This document shows, one piece after another, positions 24,701 to 35,904 of a stretch of DNA of 64,000 nucleotides. The notes below the pieces were generated by a model that did not search any database, had not been told where the DNA came from, and was given only the letters and a program-made list of their open reading frames with translations. The position numbers were made by a program, and so were the translations under genes. How positions within the stretch are numbered: position 1 is the first letter of the stretch; every line of letters begins with the position of its first letter. The stretch covers positions 115,619,501 to 115,683,500 of the forward strand of contig CM059585.1 in the NCBI GenBank assembly GCA_030407085.1. Direction: 5' to 3'. This DNA comes from Trichopria drosophilae. Lineage: Eukaryota; Arthropoda; Insecta; Hymenoptera; Diapriidae.

Positions 24701-27700
24701 ATAAGAAGAAAAGTAAATATTACAGCTTGTTTACTGATAACGAAAAACATAATTTTTTTTTTACTGTGATTTGAGAAGATAAATTATTATTGATATTACA
24801 TCTTTTTGTCCACATTGACTGTCACCATTTGTATTGTTTGATGTTGAAGGTTCATTTTCGTTATCTAATTTGGATTTCTTTGTTGGTGGTTTCTTCAGTG
24901 TCGTCGCTTTTGTTTTAGAATGTTCGTCGATTTTGTTGTATATTTGGTTGGATATTTTTCTTTAGTTTTTTAATGGGAATTTCAATGTATCTTCAGCCAC
25001 CGTTGACGAACGCCATCTCCATGGCGTTTTGAGAGTGGTCATGCTGGCTCCTGCATTGGCAAGCATGTTGCTGATGTCCGACGGTGCTGTGGCCAGTATA
25101 TGCTTAGGAATCGGGGTATTCTAAGTAAGATGCATTTCTTGCGGTTTTTTTTTGAGCCGATTTTTTAATTACACATAATTGGTTAATACACCTGCCGTCT
25201 CGTAACATAGAAAAAATTTGTTCGTCGTAGGATTTCTTAGGTTTCAGATTAATATAGTTTTTTACTTGTATTAAACATACGGTCCTTCAATGGTAAATGT
25301 TCGCGATATGTAGCGTTTTCGTATTTGAATCGATACAACAATGTAAGATCTCGTATGCTTTGAAGTCATTTGTTGCATGTTATACAATTCATCTCTTCGG
25401 CACGCCCACTGATTCCAAAAATCAAGCAACTGTACATAACATTCAAGTATGTTTGTGTTTAATGTGTATTGTGTCATATTTGTAAAAATAAAAATTTGTA
25501 CATAACGATAATATTTATAAAATAAAATTTGTATATAATAATAATTTTTGTAAATAAATTTGTAAATGATAATTTTTGTAAATTAAATCTCTAAGCAAAT
25601 TTGTAAATATCCATTATTCAATTATTACTGCTTGTTTTAATAATAAAATACTATTTAAATATACGCTTACCTTATGTGTAAAAAATCTGTCATCTGGAGC
25701 TTCATTTTGAAATTTAAAATTATCTTCCGGTGATAAAATGTTTGACTATTTTGGCTTATAATCTGTGTGTTTCTTTTTTAAGAAGCATGTAATTTATGGT
25801 AATTTTTCATATCGAACGTTTTTTTTCGTTTGTAGCAACAGACTTTAACATCGAGAAACTTGGACCACCCCCCCATTGTAGCTGAATTTGTAGTTTTTGA
25901 CATTTCATGGAAAATAAGCTAGTTGCACCATTTCGTCCACTCGAGGTTCGTATTTTTGCTATTCATGCACTGTTCGAAATTTGATTTAACATTTTTGATA
26001 AATAAAATTTAGATTTTTCGGGAGTAAATCGAAAAACGTCCTTCAGCCGTTTGCAGTATATTCGGCGGTATTTAATTATTTCGTCACCAATCTCTGTAGA
26101 ATCTCAATAATTTTTTCACACAACGAGGACGACGTGTTCATCTTTGATTTGAAGAAACGAGACTGATTTCGTAAAAACAATACGTTCACCTCTCACCAGA
26201 AGTAAACAATACGTTCACCTCTCATGAGAATTATTATTATTGGGGACACCTTGTTATTGTTAAACATTGGTTCAAAAGTAGTTTATTATTGATTTATCCG
26301 TGGGAAATCATTTTACGCATAGTGTTTATTTTACGCACTGGTTTCATTTTACACATACCGGTGCGTGAAATCGCATTTTACGCACTAAAAACAATGCGTA
26401 AAATCGAATTTTACGCACACTATTACAAAAAGATATTTGTCTTACTATAAAGATACTTTACAGAATATTTTAAAAATATTTGACATACTAATTCTCTATT
26501 TAAACAAATATTTGTATAAATAAAACCTTTTGAAAATGATAGAAAACTTTTATACATTTTTTTAAATCTTCAAAAATCTTTGAAATTGCATAAAAAGGCT
26601 AAAAATCGTAGAAAAATTTTTTAAATGTTGAAAACAGCACAAAACTCCCAAATTTTGAGAATATTAATTTGTTTAAATGATTATTTTACCATTTCTATTT
26701 TAAGTAGTTGATATTTGTGCAATGGTATTTGAAAAATATAAAATTTATGGCAATTTTTTGTTATTGTCAACATTCGTAAGAATTTTGACAATACTTTGAA
26801 TATACTGTCCAAAATCGCCTAAATTCTAAAATTTATCAACATTTATAATTATTGTCTAACATATTACCACAGAACTTGACATTTTATAACAAATTTTGAC
26901 AAAGAACCCCCAACAAATTTTCTACTATTATTTTGAATTAAACACGAAAAAATCCGCAGTAACATGAGTTTTTTTTCTGGATTTTTATAGATAATATGTT
27001 TTAGAATATACTACTCGTTGTTGATTGAAAAAATAAAGAATTTATTGAAAATGTGTAGCTGTTTTTAAAACATTTTTATCCGTATTGTTTATTTTTAATA
27101 GATATATCATTAAAATATTGGTCAGGGAAAAATCTGGGAAAAGTCAGGGAATTTTTTTCAGAGAAAAAAGCGGCCACCATGTATAATCTGTCATATTTTC
27201 ATTTATTAATTATTAAATTGTGAACTAAACACTCGTTTATTTTGTAAAGGCCTTGTCCCGTATATTTTGTAAATAAATAAATAATGTTAAGTTACACTGT
27301 TTAATATTTGACCTAGTCTTCTGAGGACAAAAGAAAAATGCATAAGTTTCTTGGTACAAGTCAAGATATGCATTCTCCACCACACTGTTTCTCAAGGACC
27401 AACAAGTTTAACAAAAATCTCAAAGAAAACTGTTGACGGCATCTTATTCTACTTATTTTGTACTTTAAAAATCAATTTTGATCGAAATCGTACTTGCTCG
27501 TTTTCATAAAATAATCTAAAAAGAGTTTTAAATCATTTTCTATCATTTATACAATATTTGAGTTTAATATAAAAACACAACAAATCAATTTTGCATCTGT
27601 TTATACTGTTTCCGTAAATCCAATTGGATTTTATGGGATATTACTGCTTCCGTAAATCAAAATAGGTCATACAAAACTCGTAATAACTTATTTGTACGAT

Positions 27701-30700
27701 TTACTACAAAAAAAAACCTAGCAGATCCGAAATAATAGAATTTTCTTCACTTTCAAAGATTTTCAACGTTCAGACGTCATTTCGAAACGAAAAACAAAAT
27801 AAATCAAAATATGTGAATGTATAATTTTGAAGTAAAACAATCGGGAACACGTTTCTGACAGATTAGAAGGTGATCTGAAACCGGTATCATAGTTAAGAAT
27901 GCATTTAAAAAAAAAATTGTAGCCAAAAAATCGCGTTTTTTTCACTATTTTTTTAAAAAAAAACTGTGTTAAATGTCATTTTCCGAATTTTTAATATTTC
28001 AATTAGTAGTTCAATATTTGACTAATGAATTATAGAAATGGTCAGAATTTACTAATTCATTTAGTTATACTTAACTACTATTTCAATTAGTAATTTTTTA
28101 CTAATTGTCAGTAACTGAGTTTCCTTATTTCAATCAGTCAAATTTGACTATCAATTAGTCAAATTTCACAAATTCATATTTAGAGAGTAGTAAAAGGACT
28201 GTAAAACCAAGAAATAGAGTCATAATTACATAAAAAGCGGTCAAGAAATAAATTCTAATTTTTGGAATCTGTCAAAAAGTTATTTATGATATAATTACAA
28301 ATAATGTTTATCATTTTATGAATACAATTTTATGAAAATTTTTACCATTTTATTGATGTAAAAAATGATAGAAAATCAAATTTCTCTAGTTTCGTATTAG
28401 AATTATTATTTATTTCGTACAAAAATTAGAATTTATTTCTTGACCGCTTTTATGTAATTATGACTCGATTTCTTGGTTTTACGGTCCTTTTACTACTCTC
28501 TAAATATGAATTAGTGAAATTTGACTAATTAAAATAAGGAAAACTCGGTTACTAACAATTAGTAGAAAATTACTAATTGAAATAGTAGTTAAGTATAACT
28601 AAATGAATTAGTAAATTCTGACAATTTTTCTAATTCATTAGTCAAATATTGAACTACTAATTGAAATAGTAAAAATTATACTAATTCATGTTTAGAGAGC
28701 ATAAAATTAAATGCTAAATAAAAAAACAAAAAAGAAAACAAATATGGGGCTACATTTTACTCTCTACGTCCACGTCGTTAGCTCTGGGTAATGCAGAAGG
28801 AGAGTAACAAAAATGTAATTATTTAATTAAAGAAATATATATATCATTTAATAATTTTACACGAAGGGCTGTTGTGCGTGTCTTGAATATCGTTATTTAA
28901 TTATTAAAACAGTAGGGTATCGATGCAAAATTGATTTGTTGTGTTTTTATATTAAACTCAAATATTGCATAAATGATAGAAAATGATTTAAAACTCTTTT
29001 TGGATTATTTTGGGAAAACGAGCAAGTACGATTTCGATCGAAATTGATTTTGGAAGTACGAAATACGTAGAATAAGATGTTGTCAACAGTTTTCTTTGAC
29101 ATTTTAGTTAAACTTGTTGGTCCTTCAAGAATGGTGTGCCACTTATCGTCTGCATAAGCAGCCAATTGACATTTAGTTTGGATGTCAAATATTGACGGAT
29201 TAGTGGCGTAACCCGCCAATTCGGAAACTCCATGATAAAACTGGCCATTTCGGAGGAACGATTTCATTGTTCACTGTTTAAGTTGGTAACGCTACATTTC
29301 AAACAGTTGAATAATATTAATGATCAAGTGGACATACTTTGTTATTTGTTTAATAGGAATTATTTTTAGAAAAATTTTATATAAAATTAAATTAAATTCA
29401 AATTTATTTTTTAGCTATACACATTTTCATATCCTTGATAATGGTATGTAGCAATTTTTGTTATTTAAAACGGAATATTGTTTAACCCATTAATGCCAGA
29501 ATGTCCAAAAATTGTACAGTAACTTTGAGCTAAAATCTTTTAATGAAATCGCAGAAATTTCTATTTGGCATAAGTTGTGCTACATGTTTTCGGGTGTCCT
29601 CTACACGATGCGACCATTTAGAAAAGTGAAAAATTTCATTTTGTATTGTTTTTTGATAAATTTATATAAAAAATAGCGTTTTTCATAGGAAATCACCATT
29701 TTTTAACAGAAAATATACGTTTTTTAATCATATTAAAATTAATTAAAAACGTGTCATTAGTGTTTGTATCAACAAACTATGGATGTAGATTTTTTTCAAC
29801 ATTTTTTTTCCAAAAATAGGAAGCTTTGGAATGCAAAAAATTTTGCCATTTTTAATTTTCCATTTCTGACAGAAGAATTGTAATCAGCATCCTCCAAAAC
29901 CTGGACACTTTTGTGAATAATCGGGTATTATAATAATGCAAACAACTCTAACAAAGCTTCCTATTTTTGGAAAAAAAATTTTGAAAAAAATCTACATCCA
30001 TAGTTTGTTGGTACAAACACTAATGACATGTTACTTCGACCCAGACTAAGTCTGGACCCCCTACCCCCCAGTGGTAGTCTTTGCCTCGGGCGCATATGTC
30101 CTTTTACGCCCTTGATACGAAAATAACTATTTCGATATATCTAAAAGATGTCTTATTAAAAGATATCCGTCAGAGATCTTTTCGAAACTTTCAAGATATC
30201 TTTGACGAATTATATATATATATTGTATATATATAAGATCATAATGATACAGGCAGTAAATAGTAAAACACAGTAAACATGTAATATGCATCGAATAGTC
30301 TATTAAAATACAAGTGCATGAAGTAAGTGTTTTGCAACTTTTATTTATTAATACTTCGGCTGGCCTGTTGTCGGGGTCGAAGTTTTGAAAATGCTCATTT
30401 TCAATTTTCATACACATAAGAATCACTATATTGTTGTAACACATCTATCGAAGCCACTTGGACCTAAATATGATTGGACCCCCAAATATCAATATAATTT
30501 TATAATATAATTGAAAGCTGTTAGTAAACAAACGAGTCTTGAGGAATAGCCGACTCTCCACTGGGTCGAAACTTCTGAGCGAGCGAGGCACCATGCCAAC
30601 ACTAGTTTTTAATTTAATTTTAATATGATAAACATATATTTTCTGTTCAAAAAATGGTGATTTTCTAAGAAAAAAATCCTGTAAAAAACGCTATTTTTTA

Positions 30701-33700
30701 TATAAATTTATCAAAAAACAATACAAAATGAAATTTTTCACTTTTCTCGAAAACGTCTAGAACAACTTACGCCAAATAGAAATTTCCCTGATTTCATTAA
30801 AAAATTTTAGCTCAAAGTTACTGTACGATTTTTGGACATTCAGACATTAATGAGTTAAATTCAACAATCAATATTTTACAAAAATAAGCACGTACATCTG
30901 CCTATTAATGTAACATATAATTTTTTAGAATTTTTTTGAAATCCATAAGTCTTTTATATTGTAAATAATAATATATACAGATGGTATTATAATTGAGGAA
31001 TAATATTAATTTGGATGTAAATGTGAACACTTTTTCGATCGCTTTTTCAAGCCGATTTCAAAATAAAGCGAAAAAAAAAGAATGTTAAAAAGAATGGCAT
31101 CTTGTCACGTTCATAATGAAGAATTTAGAATTGACTGAAGGGCGGGGCATTTTAAACGGTTAAAATTGTTGAAAAATATAGTAATAGTAAAAATTATTTA
31201 CTAATAATGACAAAACGCAGTGTGCGGTGCGCACTGAAAAGTCACAGAAAAAATAAAAAAATCTTGGCATCGACGATAAAATAAATTTTACATTAATAGG
31301 CGAAGAGTGTCCGCCTATAATATTACATTATGTTTACAAAATAATGATTTTAGAATTTAAACAATATTCAGTTATAATAATTTGGTATCGATGTACATAT
31401 AAAGTTTTATATATTCACACTTTGTCATGACCGGCACGTAGTAGTTAATTGTACGTACGAATCTTTCTGGGTATAATTGCATAAAAACTCCAGCTTTTTT
31501 CATGTTAAATTTAATTTTTAAAACCTTAAAATGGTTTTATTTTATTTCGAGCATTTATACAAGAAAACAGAAGTCTTTTTGAAACTAACAATCACAATGA
31601 TTACAAAATTTACAGTTTCTTATGAATTCTAGAAATTTAAGGATTGAAAGCAATTGTTAAATTCAATATTTTTTAATCCAAAATACTTTTCAATGATCTT
31701 GTCAGACTCTTTTAACTAATACAGTGCAAGATTTACTTTAATCGGATTAAAAACTGATTAAAATACCTATCCAATTATTTCTTTTCTCACAAATTAGAAA
31801 AATACATGATATCTGGTAATTGTTTTTTATATAAATTCGATTGAAAATAGATAAAATCTCTTTGATTCGTCTGATCATAAATTAACTTTTCTAAATTGTA
31901 TATTTAGACTTCTGTCTATTAATTTAGGTCCATTATAGGCACCAAATCTGGTGACAAACAAGGACCAAAAAATTATTTAATAGAACCAAAAAATGTCCAA
32001 ATAAACATTTCTTGATTTATTTAAAAAAATTCAGGTTCGAAGTAACGGAAAAAAATCATCTTGCAATTTCAATTTAATGTTTTTTTTTTGTAATGTTTCA
32101 ATTTAATGTTAATTTCAATTTAAGGTTTTTTATCAATTAAAAACTGTAAAAGTAAGTGAACAATGCTTTTCATGGCTCAATAAAACAAATAAATAACAAT
32201 ACTGTGTCACACACCGTAATGAAGCAAATAGTCGCATCATTTTATATGACAAATTTGAGTCTGAATATATATAAGATAAAAAATGAACGGAATATCATTT
32301 CTTCATATAAAACAGAATCAGAAAATATCAGAATTTGAATGCAAATATTTGGTCGTATAAAGTATACATGAAAGAACAAAATTTACAGATTAAATCGCAA
32401 ACGATAATGGCAACATTAGAACAAACCAACGTTGCATTTTCAAAGGATCAAACGAACGGTTTACGGTGCAATGTCTGTAATGTCTACCTGAATTCTATTC
32501 AACAGCTACAAACACACTTAAGTGGTAAGTTTTATGTGATCTATGCAGTATTACTTTCTTCTCGGTATAATCACAATCATATAGTATAATTCATTAATAA
32601 TAAATGCCATTTCTTAACACACATTTCGGAATGAACAAACTTTATGTAAAATATTAGACTATTGAAATCTACATTGTGAATTTAATTAATTATTAACGCT
32701 CAGTTATAAAACATGTAAAGTTAAAATGTTGCAACTAAAATTTCATTGTAAATGTGACAACAGTAATCAACGGTAATAAAACCGTACACCCAGGTCATAA
32801 AGATTTAACTATATTTCCCAATATACGAGAATTGTTTGCACACAAACCTTAAACTGACATTCTGTGTTAAAATAATCATTTAACACATCATTGGATACGA
32901 AAAATATTTAGCGTGTACTAAATATTTAATAAATTAGCAAATCCACAGAACTTTTAACTTTATTTTTTAAGAAAAAAAACTTTTTTCACTGGAACACATT
33001 TAAAATCAAGCTTAGTCCATTCTTAAACGTATAAAATGTAGAAAAAACGGATTGTTAGAACTTGTAAAGAATTGTTCCAGCGCAGGGAGGTACAGCGTGA
33101 CATAAAATTGTATCTTCGAACCAAACATATTTCTTTATGCGGAAAACAGTTAAAATTTGTTACTCAGGGTATTTCAATTTACTGATCACGAATCCATCAA
33201 TAGATATTCTGAATTTAAGATGGCGAATTCAATATGGCAGACCGAATTTGTAAGAAGTTAGACTGAATACATAAAATGATATTAGAACAAGTTCAAATTG
33301 GGTACTCATTGATTTTCCTGATCTTTGATGGCAAATTCAGTACCAAATTTTGTAAATTCATGAGATACCTTTCATATAAAACTGACAGACCCATGCATTA
33401 TTTTGACCATGATTTTGGACCAATTTCAACATTCTTTAATATTCCCACACTATTCTCTGTTCATGCTTTTTCGGACTTAGTATTAATTAGAAATATAATC
33501 CATGGGTCTGTGACGTCTGATACTGCTCGTCGAATATTTGTTGATAGAGTATTCCTGAGAAATGTCAGAAATTTAAGACCATTACATGAGGTCTGTAGTG
33601 CTACAAACTTTGATTTTTATTCTTTAGCAAACAGATTGTGCAGAGCTTGGAATGCTCTACCATCCTACGCACGGCAATTTGCATCAATTGAAACATTCAA

Positions 33701-35570
33701 ACGTTATTGTTCAAACACCATCCTTCATTATTAAATTTTTGTTTTACTATTATGGGTTATTATGGGGTATTTTGTTTTACTATAGATCCGAAACGTTGAG
33801 CCTTTTAAAGTTAATTTTTATTTTTTGTATATATTTTTTAAAGAGTTTTAAGTTTTATTTATAATTTTTAACATTTTTTTTTTGTATGTTTTCAGTTTTA
33901 AATAAAGTCTTATTTTTAAAAAGTGACAGTGTCTTTAAATTCATGAAGAAGGAAGAAAGAAGAAATTTTTAATTTTTAAAACCCTATTTATAGTAGTTAT
34001 TCAAATTTCATGAGCTTTCGTGTTTCCTATGGTTTTTTAATTATAAATTATAAAAAGGTCTGTACAGCTTATTTAAGTGAATCTTAAAATATCATAAAAG
34101 TCAAAAGTTCTGTGGAATCGCTCATATATGATAAATTGCTGCATCGTACATGTGCGTTACTCGATTTCTGGCAGACAATATGTGGAGCTATAAGCATTTA
34201 CGAAGCAGTACATAAGAAAAAAAAAATATAACTTTGTGTATTTATTTTATTGTTACAGGAAATCGGCATTTGAAAAAAATGGCTTCAGGTAATAAGAAAC
34301 AACAGACGGTAAGATCCTCTGTACCGAATGGCTTTAAACGTAGACAAACAATGCACTTTGGAAAACTAACCGACAAGAATGCCGTTTTTACCCTTTACTG
34401 CTTGATTGTCTTTACGTTTACCCTGATGATGTTTATACTCACTGCTTTTTTCCACTTTTATCCACCATCACACAGCCTTAACTCTACAGCAATCTAATGG
34501 GAAAAATTAAATTGTTTGTTTGTTTTTTTTTTTTACAAACACTCTCTTGTACATCTTCAAATCTTTGTGTCTCGCAGATTCTTTATTTTCATTTCGAACT
34601 CTAAAGACTGAGTTCACTCCGGGACTGTTATTTGTTTATTTATTTTTCATTGTTGGATGTTTGATTCTTTATACGCCGTTATTTATACTCGATGTTGTTG
34701 ATTTGTACATAATCGTTGAGTTTATGCCTACCTTCGCATAGCTTACAGACCAATTTGTAAATGTATTTTGATGTTTCCGATCTCCGGATGAAATAATACC
34801 GAGCATGCAGAATTGAGAAGTCTGAGTTGACAACTTCGCAATTTTTTTTGTTGCTTTTTCTAATCAGCACTTCACTCTTCATCGTTCTACACGGACACTT
34901 ACTTTTTTTTGGGAGAAAATTTTTTTTTCTACTCGAGATATTTTTCTTCACAAAGAATCATACCATTTCATGGTATTTCGAGGAGAAGGTACATTTCACA
35001 CTCTTCTGCTTTAAAATAACACGGAACTCGACTTCTTCTCATTTCGCGTTATTCACTTCCACTTTTTGTCCCTTCTGGCGTGGATGTAGCGTTCAAACTG
35101 ATTTATTATCACAGGAGGCTTTTAGCGGTTGTGATAAATAGATAGTGTTGATCCCACATTGATGCTTAGGTGACTGGACTGGCCAAGAGATCGTCTCGAA
35201 GGATCCCGTCTTAGGTCAAAGTATGGTGCAAAAAGCAAAAGAAGGGGCGAAAGGATTAATGTTGTCGTGCGATCTGTGCAACAAGTTTTTCAATTCCAAT
35301 TCGCAGTACAGCGTGGTAAGTTAACGCATTAAACATATCTCGAACAGAAATGTACAAAATTTTTATTCAAATCAGCACATAGCATCGCAGAAGCATCTTG
35401 ATAAGGTGAACAAGAAGGAAAATCCTAACAAGAAAAAACGCTTCTTCCCCTACTGGACGAAAGGAAAAGGAAACGATGGGAATTCGACGAATACCATGAA
35501 CAGTATTACTAGTATGAAGACTAATTCTTTAGCGAACAATTTTGTATCGGGTGGATACCAAAATTATTAG
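21612..35570 (+). CDS. JAZ/ZNF385-like protein with three U1-type C2H2 zinc fingers
   Basis: Five coding exons: 21612-21797, 32389-32524, 34259-34288 (or to 34308), 35170-35315 (or from 35215) and 35376-35570, about 230 codons. Three fingers share one spacing, CX2CX12HX5H: CHECELDF..HIHGARH in exon 1, CNVCNVYL..HLSGNRH across exons 2-3, and CDLCNKFF..HIASQKH across exons 4-5. This long-linker spacing is that of JAZ (ZNF346) and ZNF385 proteins, which bind double-stranded RNA and act in the nucleus. After finger 3 comes a basic, Asn/Ser-rich tail ending GGYQNY. Phases agree at every junction if exon 3 ends at 34288. If it uses the stronger GTAAGA donor at 34309, no good phase-0 acceptor is available. 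The closest vertebrate paralogue cannot be chosen by eye. Confidence 0.8.
21798..22830. other. intron 1 of the JAZ-finger gene, proximal part
   Basis: AT-rich intron with no repeat I can define. The minus-strand frame at 22556-22759 is hydrophilic but has no recognisable domain and no splice partners. Confidence 0.4.
23357..23415. repeat. GC-rich hairpin near the left end of the nested element
   Basis: GTACTGACCG pairs with CGGTCAGTAC at the base, and TGGCCGGC-GAA-GCCGGCCA forms a perfect 8-bp stem with a 3-base loop at the tip (23376-23394). Two CACGAGTG half-palindromes lie in the arms. It is far more GC-rich than its surroundings. Confidence 0.7.
23577..24366 (+). repeat. 790-bp G-rich low-complexity tract
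   Basis: The + strand is almost entirely G with scattered T, A and few C, including uninterrupted runs of up to 20 or more G. It would form G-quadruplexes easily. It ends at a hairpin, GGGGGGC..GCCCCCC, near 24353. The long frames on both strands here are Gly/Pro artefacts. Irregular run lengths in an otherwise AT-rich window raise the possibility of sequencing or assembly error. Confidence 0.8.
24790..25477 (-). pseudogene. frameshifted coding remnants of an unrecognised protein
   Basis: On the minus strand, protein-like pieces follow each other in changing frames with stops between. They run from LLDFWNQWACRRDELYNMQQ at 25430-25370, through LKPKKSYDEQIFSMLRDG near 25230-25190 and KHILATAPSDISNMLANAG near 25110-25050, to a Lys/Ser/Asn-rich tail (KKPPTKKSKLDNENEPSTSN) near 24890-24830. 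Gene decay explains this better than chance. I do not recognise the family. Its position inside hairpin-ended DNA suggests an element- or virus-encoded protein. Confidence 0.4.
27363..29150. mobile_element. nested foldback elements centred near 28350
   Basis: The outer arms at 27380-27600 and 28915-29130 are inverted copies (for example AATTTTGATCGAAATCGTAC at about 27474 and its inverse at about 29025). The inner arms at about 27990-28330 and 28370-28700 form an almost continuous palindrome containing AATTAGTAGTTCAATATTTG and AAGCGGTCAAGAAATA. The minus frame at 28947-29267 translates one arm. Between 27613 and 27985 is a copy of the arm of element E (see 37835-39049). Confidence 0.6.
29482..30858. 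mobile_element. TTAA-flanked foldback element D, itself interrupted
   Basis: The ends are TTAACCCATTAATGCC and, inverted, TTAACTCATTAATGTC, followed on both sides by GAATGTCCAAAAAT. The arms continue inward: ACAAACTATGGATGTAGATT at about 29769 has its inverse at about 29990. A ~545-bp insert between about 30030 and 30575 has short ends, CTTCGACCCAG and CTGGGTCGAA. Length 1377 bp. Confidence 0.65.
30859..32388. other. intron 1 of the JAZ-finger gene, distal part
   Basis: AT-rich, no gene. I see no defined element. It ends at the exon 2 acceptor. Confidence 0.4.
32389..32524 (+). CDS. JAZ-finger gene coding exon 2
   Basis: The acceptor AAAATTTACAG is followed in phase 0 by IKSQTIMATLEQ. The donor AAGTG|GTAAGT ends in phase 1. 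It encodes finger 2 up to its first histidine, HLSG. Confidence 0.8.
33276..33734 (+). mobile_element. 3' fragment of a non-LTR retrotransposon reverse-transcriptase frame
   Basis: This frame ends with the typical C-terminus of insect non-LTR (CR1/jockey/R1-type) polymerases. FSDLVLIRNIIHGSV is followed by RRIFVDRVFLRNVRNLRPLH, FYSLANRLCRAWNALPS and SIETFKRYC before the stop at 33732-33734. The polymerase core is absent, as expected from 5' truncation, and the true junction is probably near 33360. AT-rich sequence with AATAAA (about 33900) follows. It lies in intron 2 of the JAZ-finger gene, same strand. Just upstream (33218-33240) is another ATGGCG..CAATATGG fragment. Confidence 0.7.
33735..35169. 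other. introns 2 and 3 of the JAZ-finger gene
   Basis: Apart from exon 3 at 34259-34288 I see no gene. The T-rich frames at 34520-35141 and the minus frame at 34679-34951 have no domain features. Confidence 0.4.
34259..34288 (+). CDS. JAZ-finger gene coding exon 3
   Basis: The acceptor TTTTATTGTTACAG leads into GNRHLKKMAS, which completes finger 2. Two donors are possible: CAG|GTAATA at 34289 (phase 1, agrees with exon 4) and ACG|GTAAGA at 34309 (phase 0, closer to consensus). Phase favours the first. An unseen small exon could rescue the second. Confidence 0.65.
35170..35315 (+). CDS. JAZ-finger gene coding exon 4
   Basis: The acceptor GATGCTTAG at 35169 opens in phase 1. A second acceptor of the same phase (CGTCTTAG, exon from 35215) would shorten the linker by 15 residues. 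The donor AGCGTG|GTAAGT is strong. It encodes MVQKAKEGAKGLMLSCDLC and finger 3 up to the residue before its first histidine. Confidence 0.7.
35376..35570 (+). CDS. JAZ-finger gene terminal exon
   Basis: The acceptor TTTTTATTCAAATCAG is followed by HIASQKHLDK, which completes finger 3. A lysine-rich segment (KKENPNKKKRFF) and a Ser/Asn-rich tail follow, stop TAG at 35568-35570. The intron before it is only 60 bp. Confidence 0.8.
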   Translation, partial: HIASQKHLDKVNKKENPNKKKRFFPYWTKGKGNDGNSTNTMNSITSMKTNSLANNFVSGGYQNY

Positions 35571-35839
35571 AACAATTTTATACTTATTTAATATTTTTTT
35601 TTGCAATATTTGTCTAGTGTTAATCGGTTTATATTGTATGAATGAAACGTGATATTCCATGATACATGCAGCTTCAAGAAAAGTAATTTGTCATTAAAAG
35701 CAAATCAATCGAAACCATTAATGACAATGCGATTTGTTGAGGTTAAGGTTTAATGTGCAGATAAATTCCAGCGGATGACATCATGAAATGTCATGTATTA
35801 CAATTTAATTGCAATAAAACATACAATTGCTAATTTATT
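35571..35839. terminator. facing polyadenylation signals of two convergent genes
   Basis: On the + strand AATAAA (35813-35818) lies 243 bases after the JAZ-finger stop. On the minus strand AATAAA (read from 35839 to 35834) lies 15 bases after the DRC1 stop at 35854. The two mRNAs therefore end within a few tens of bases of each other and probably overlap at their 3' ends. Confidence 0.55.
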
Positions 35840-35853
35840 CAATTATTTGTATT

Positions 35854-35904
35854 TTAAGTTACTTGAGACGCAGATTTGGTTTCCGTCGGCATGAAATTAT
35901 CCGT
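35854..35904 (-). CDS. DRC1: DRC1 exon 9 (terminal)
   Basis: Acceptor CATTTCAG, then TDNFMPTETKSASQVT and TAA. Phase 0 agrees with exon 8, and the tail resembles the Pro/Thr/Gln-rich end I recall in vertebrate DRC1. AATAAA follows 15 bases later. Confidence 0.7.
   Translation of the reverse strand, partial: TDNFMPTETKSASQVT

Larger units (their letters stand above)
23300..26430. mobile_element. nested element with TTTACGCAC hairpin ends
   Basis: Inverted copies of AGTGCGTAAAATGCGATTTC sit at about 23329 and 26366-26386. A second motif, TTTTTGTAATAGTGTGCGTA, is at 23452 and inverted at 26411-26430. Between them lie a long hairpin (23357-23415), a G-rich tract and broken minus-strand coding remnants. 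The same end motif builds the array at 63.2-63.8 kb. This could be a DNA transposon or, given the hairpin, an old parvovirus-like integration. I cannot decide between them. Confidence 0.45.
22831..27181. mobile_element. 4.35-kb element with GTGGCCAC ends (hAT-like)
   Basis: The outer ends are CATGGTGGCCACC and its inverse GCGGCCACCATG. Just inside both ends are repeats of GTCAGGGAAA/TCAGGGAATTT, arranged as subterminal motifs (22858-22905 and 27120-27160). Terminal GTGGCCAC with internal CAGGGAA motifs is familiar from hAT-type elements, but I cannot define an 8-bp target duplication. It holds no intact transposase. A second hairpin-ended element sits inside it. Confidence 0.55.
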
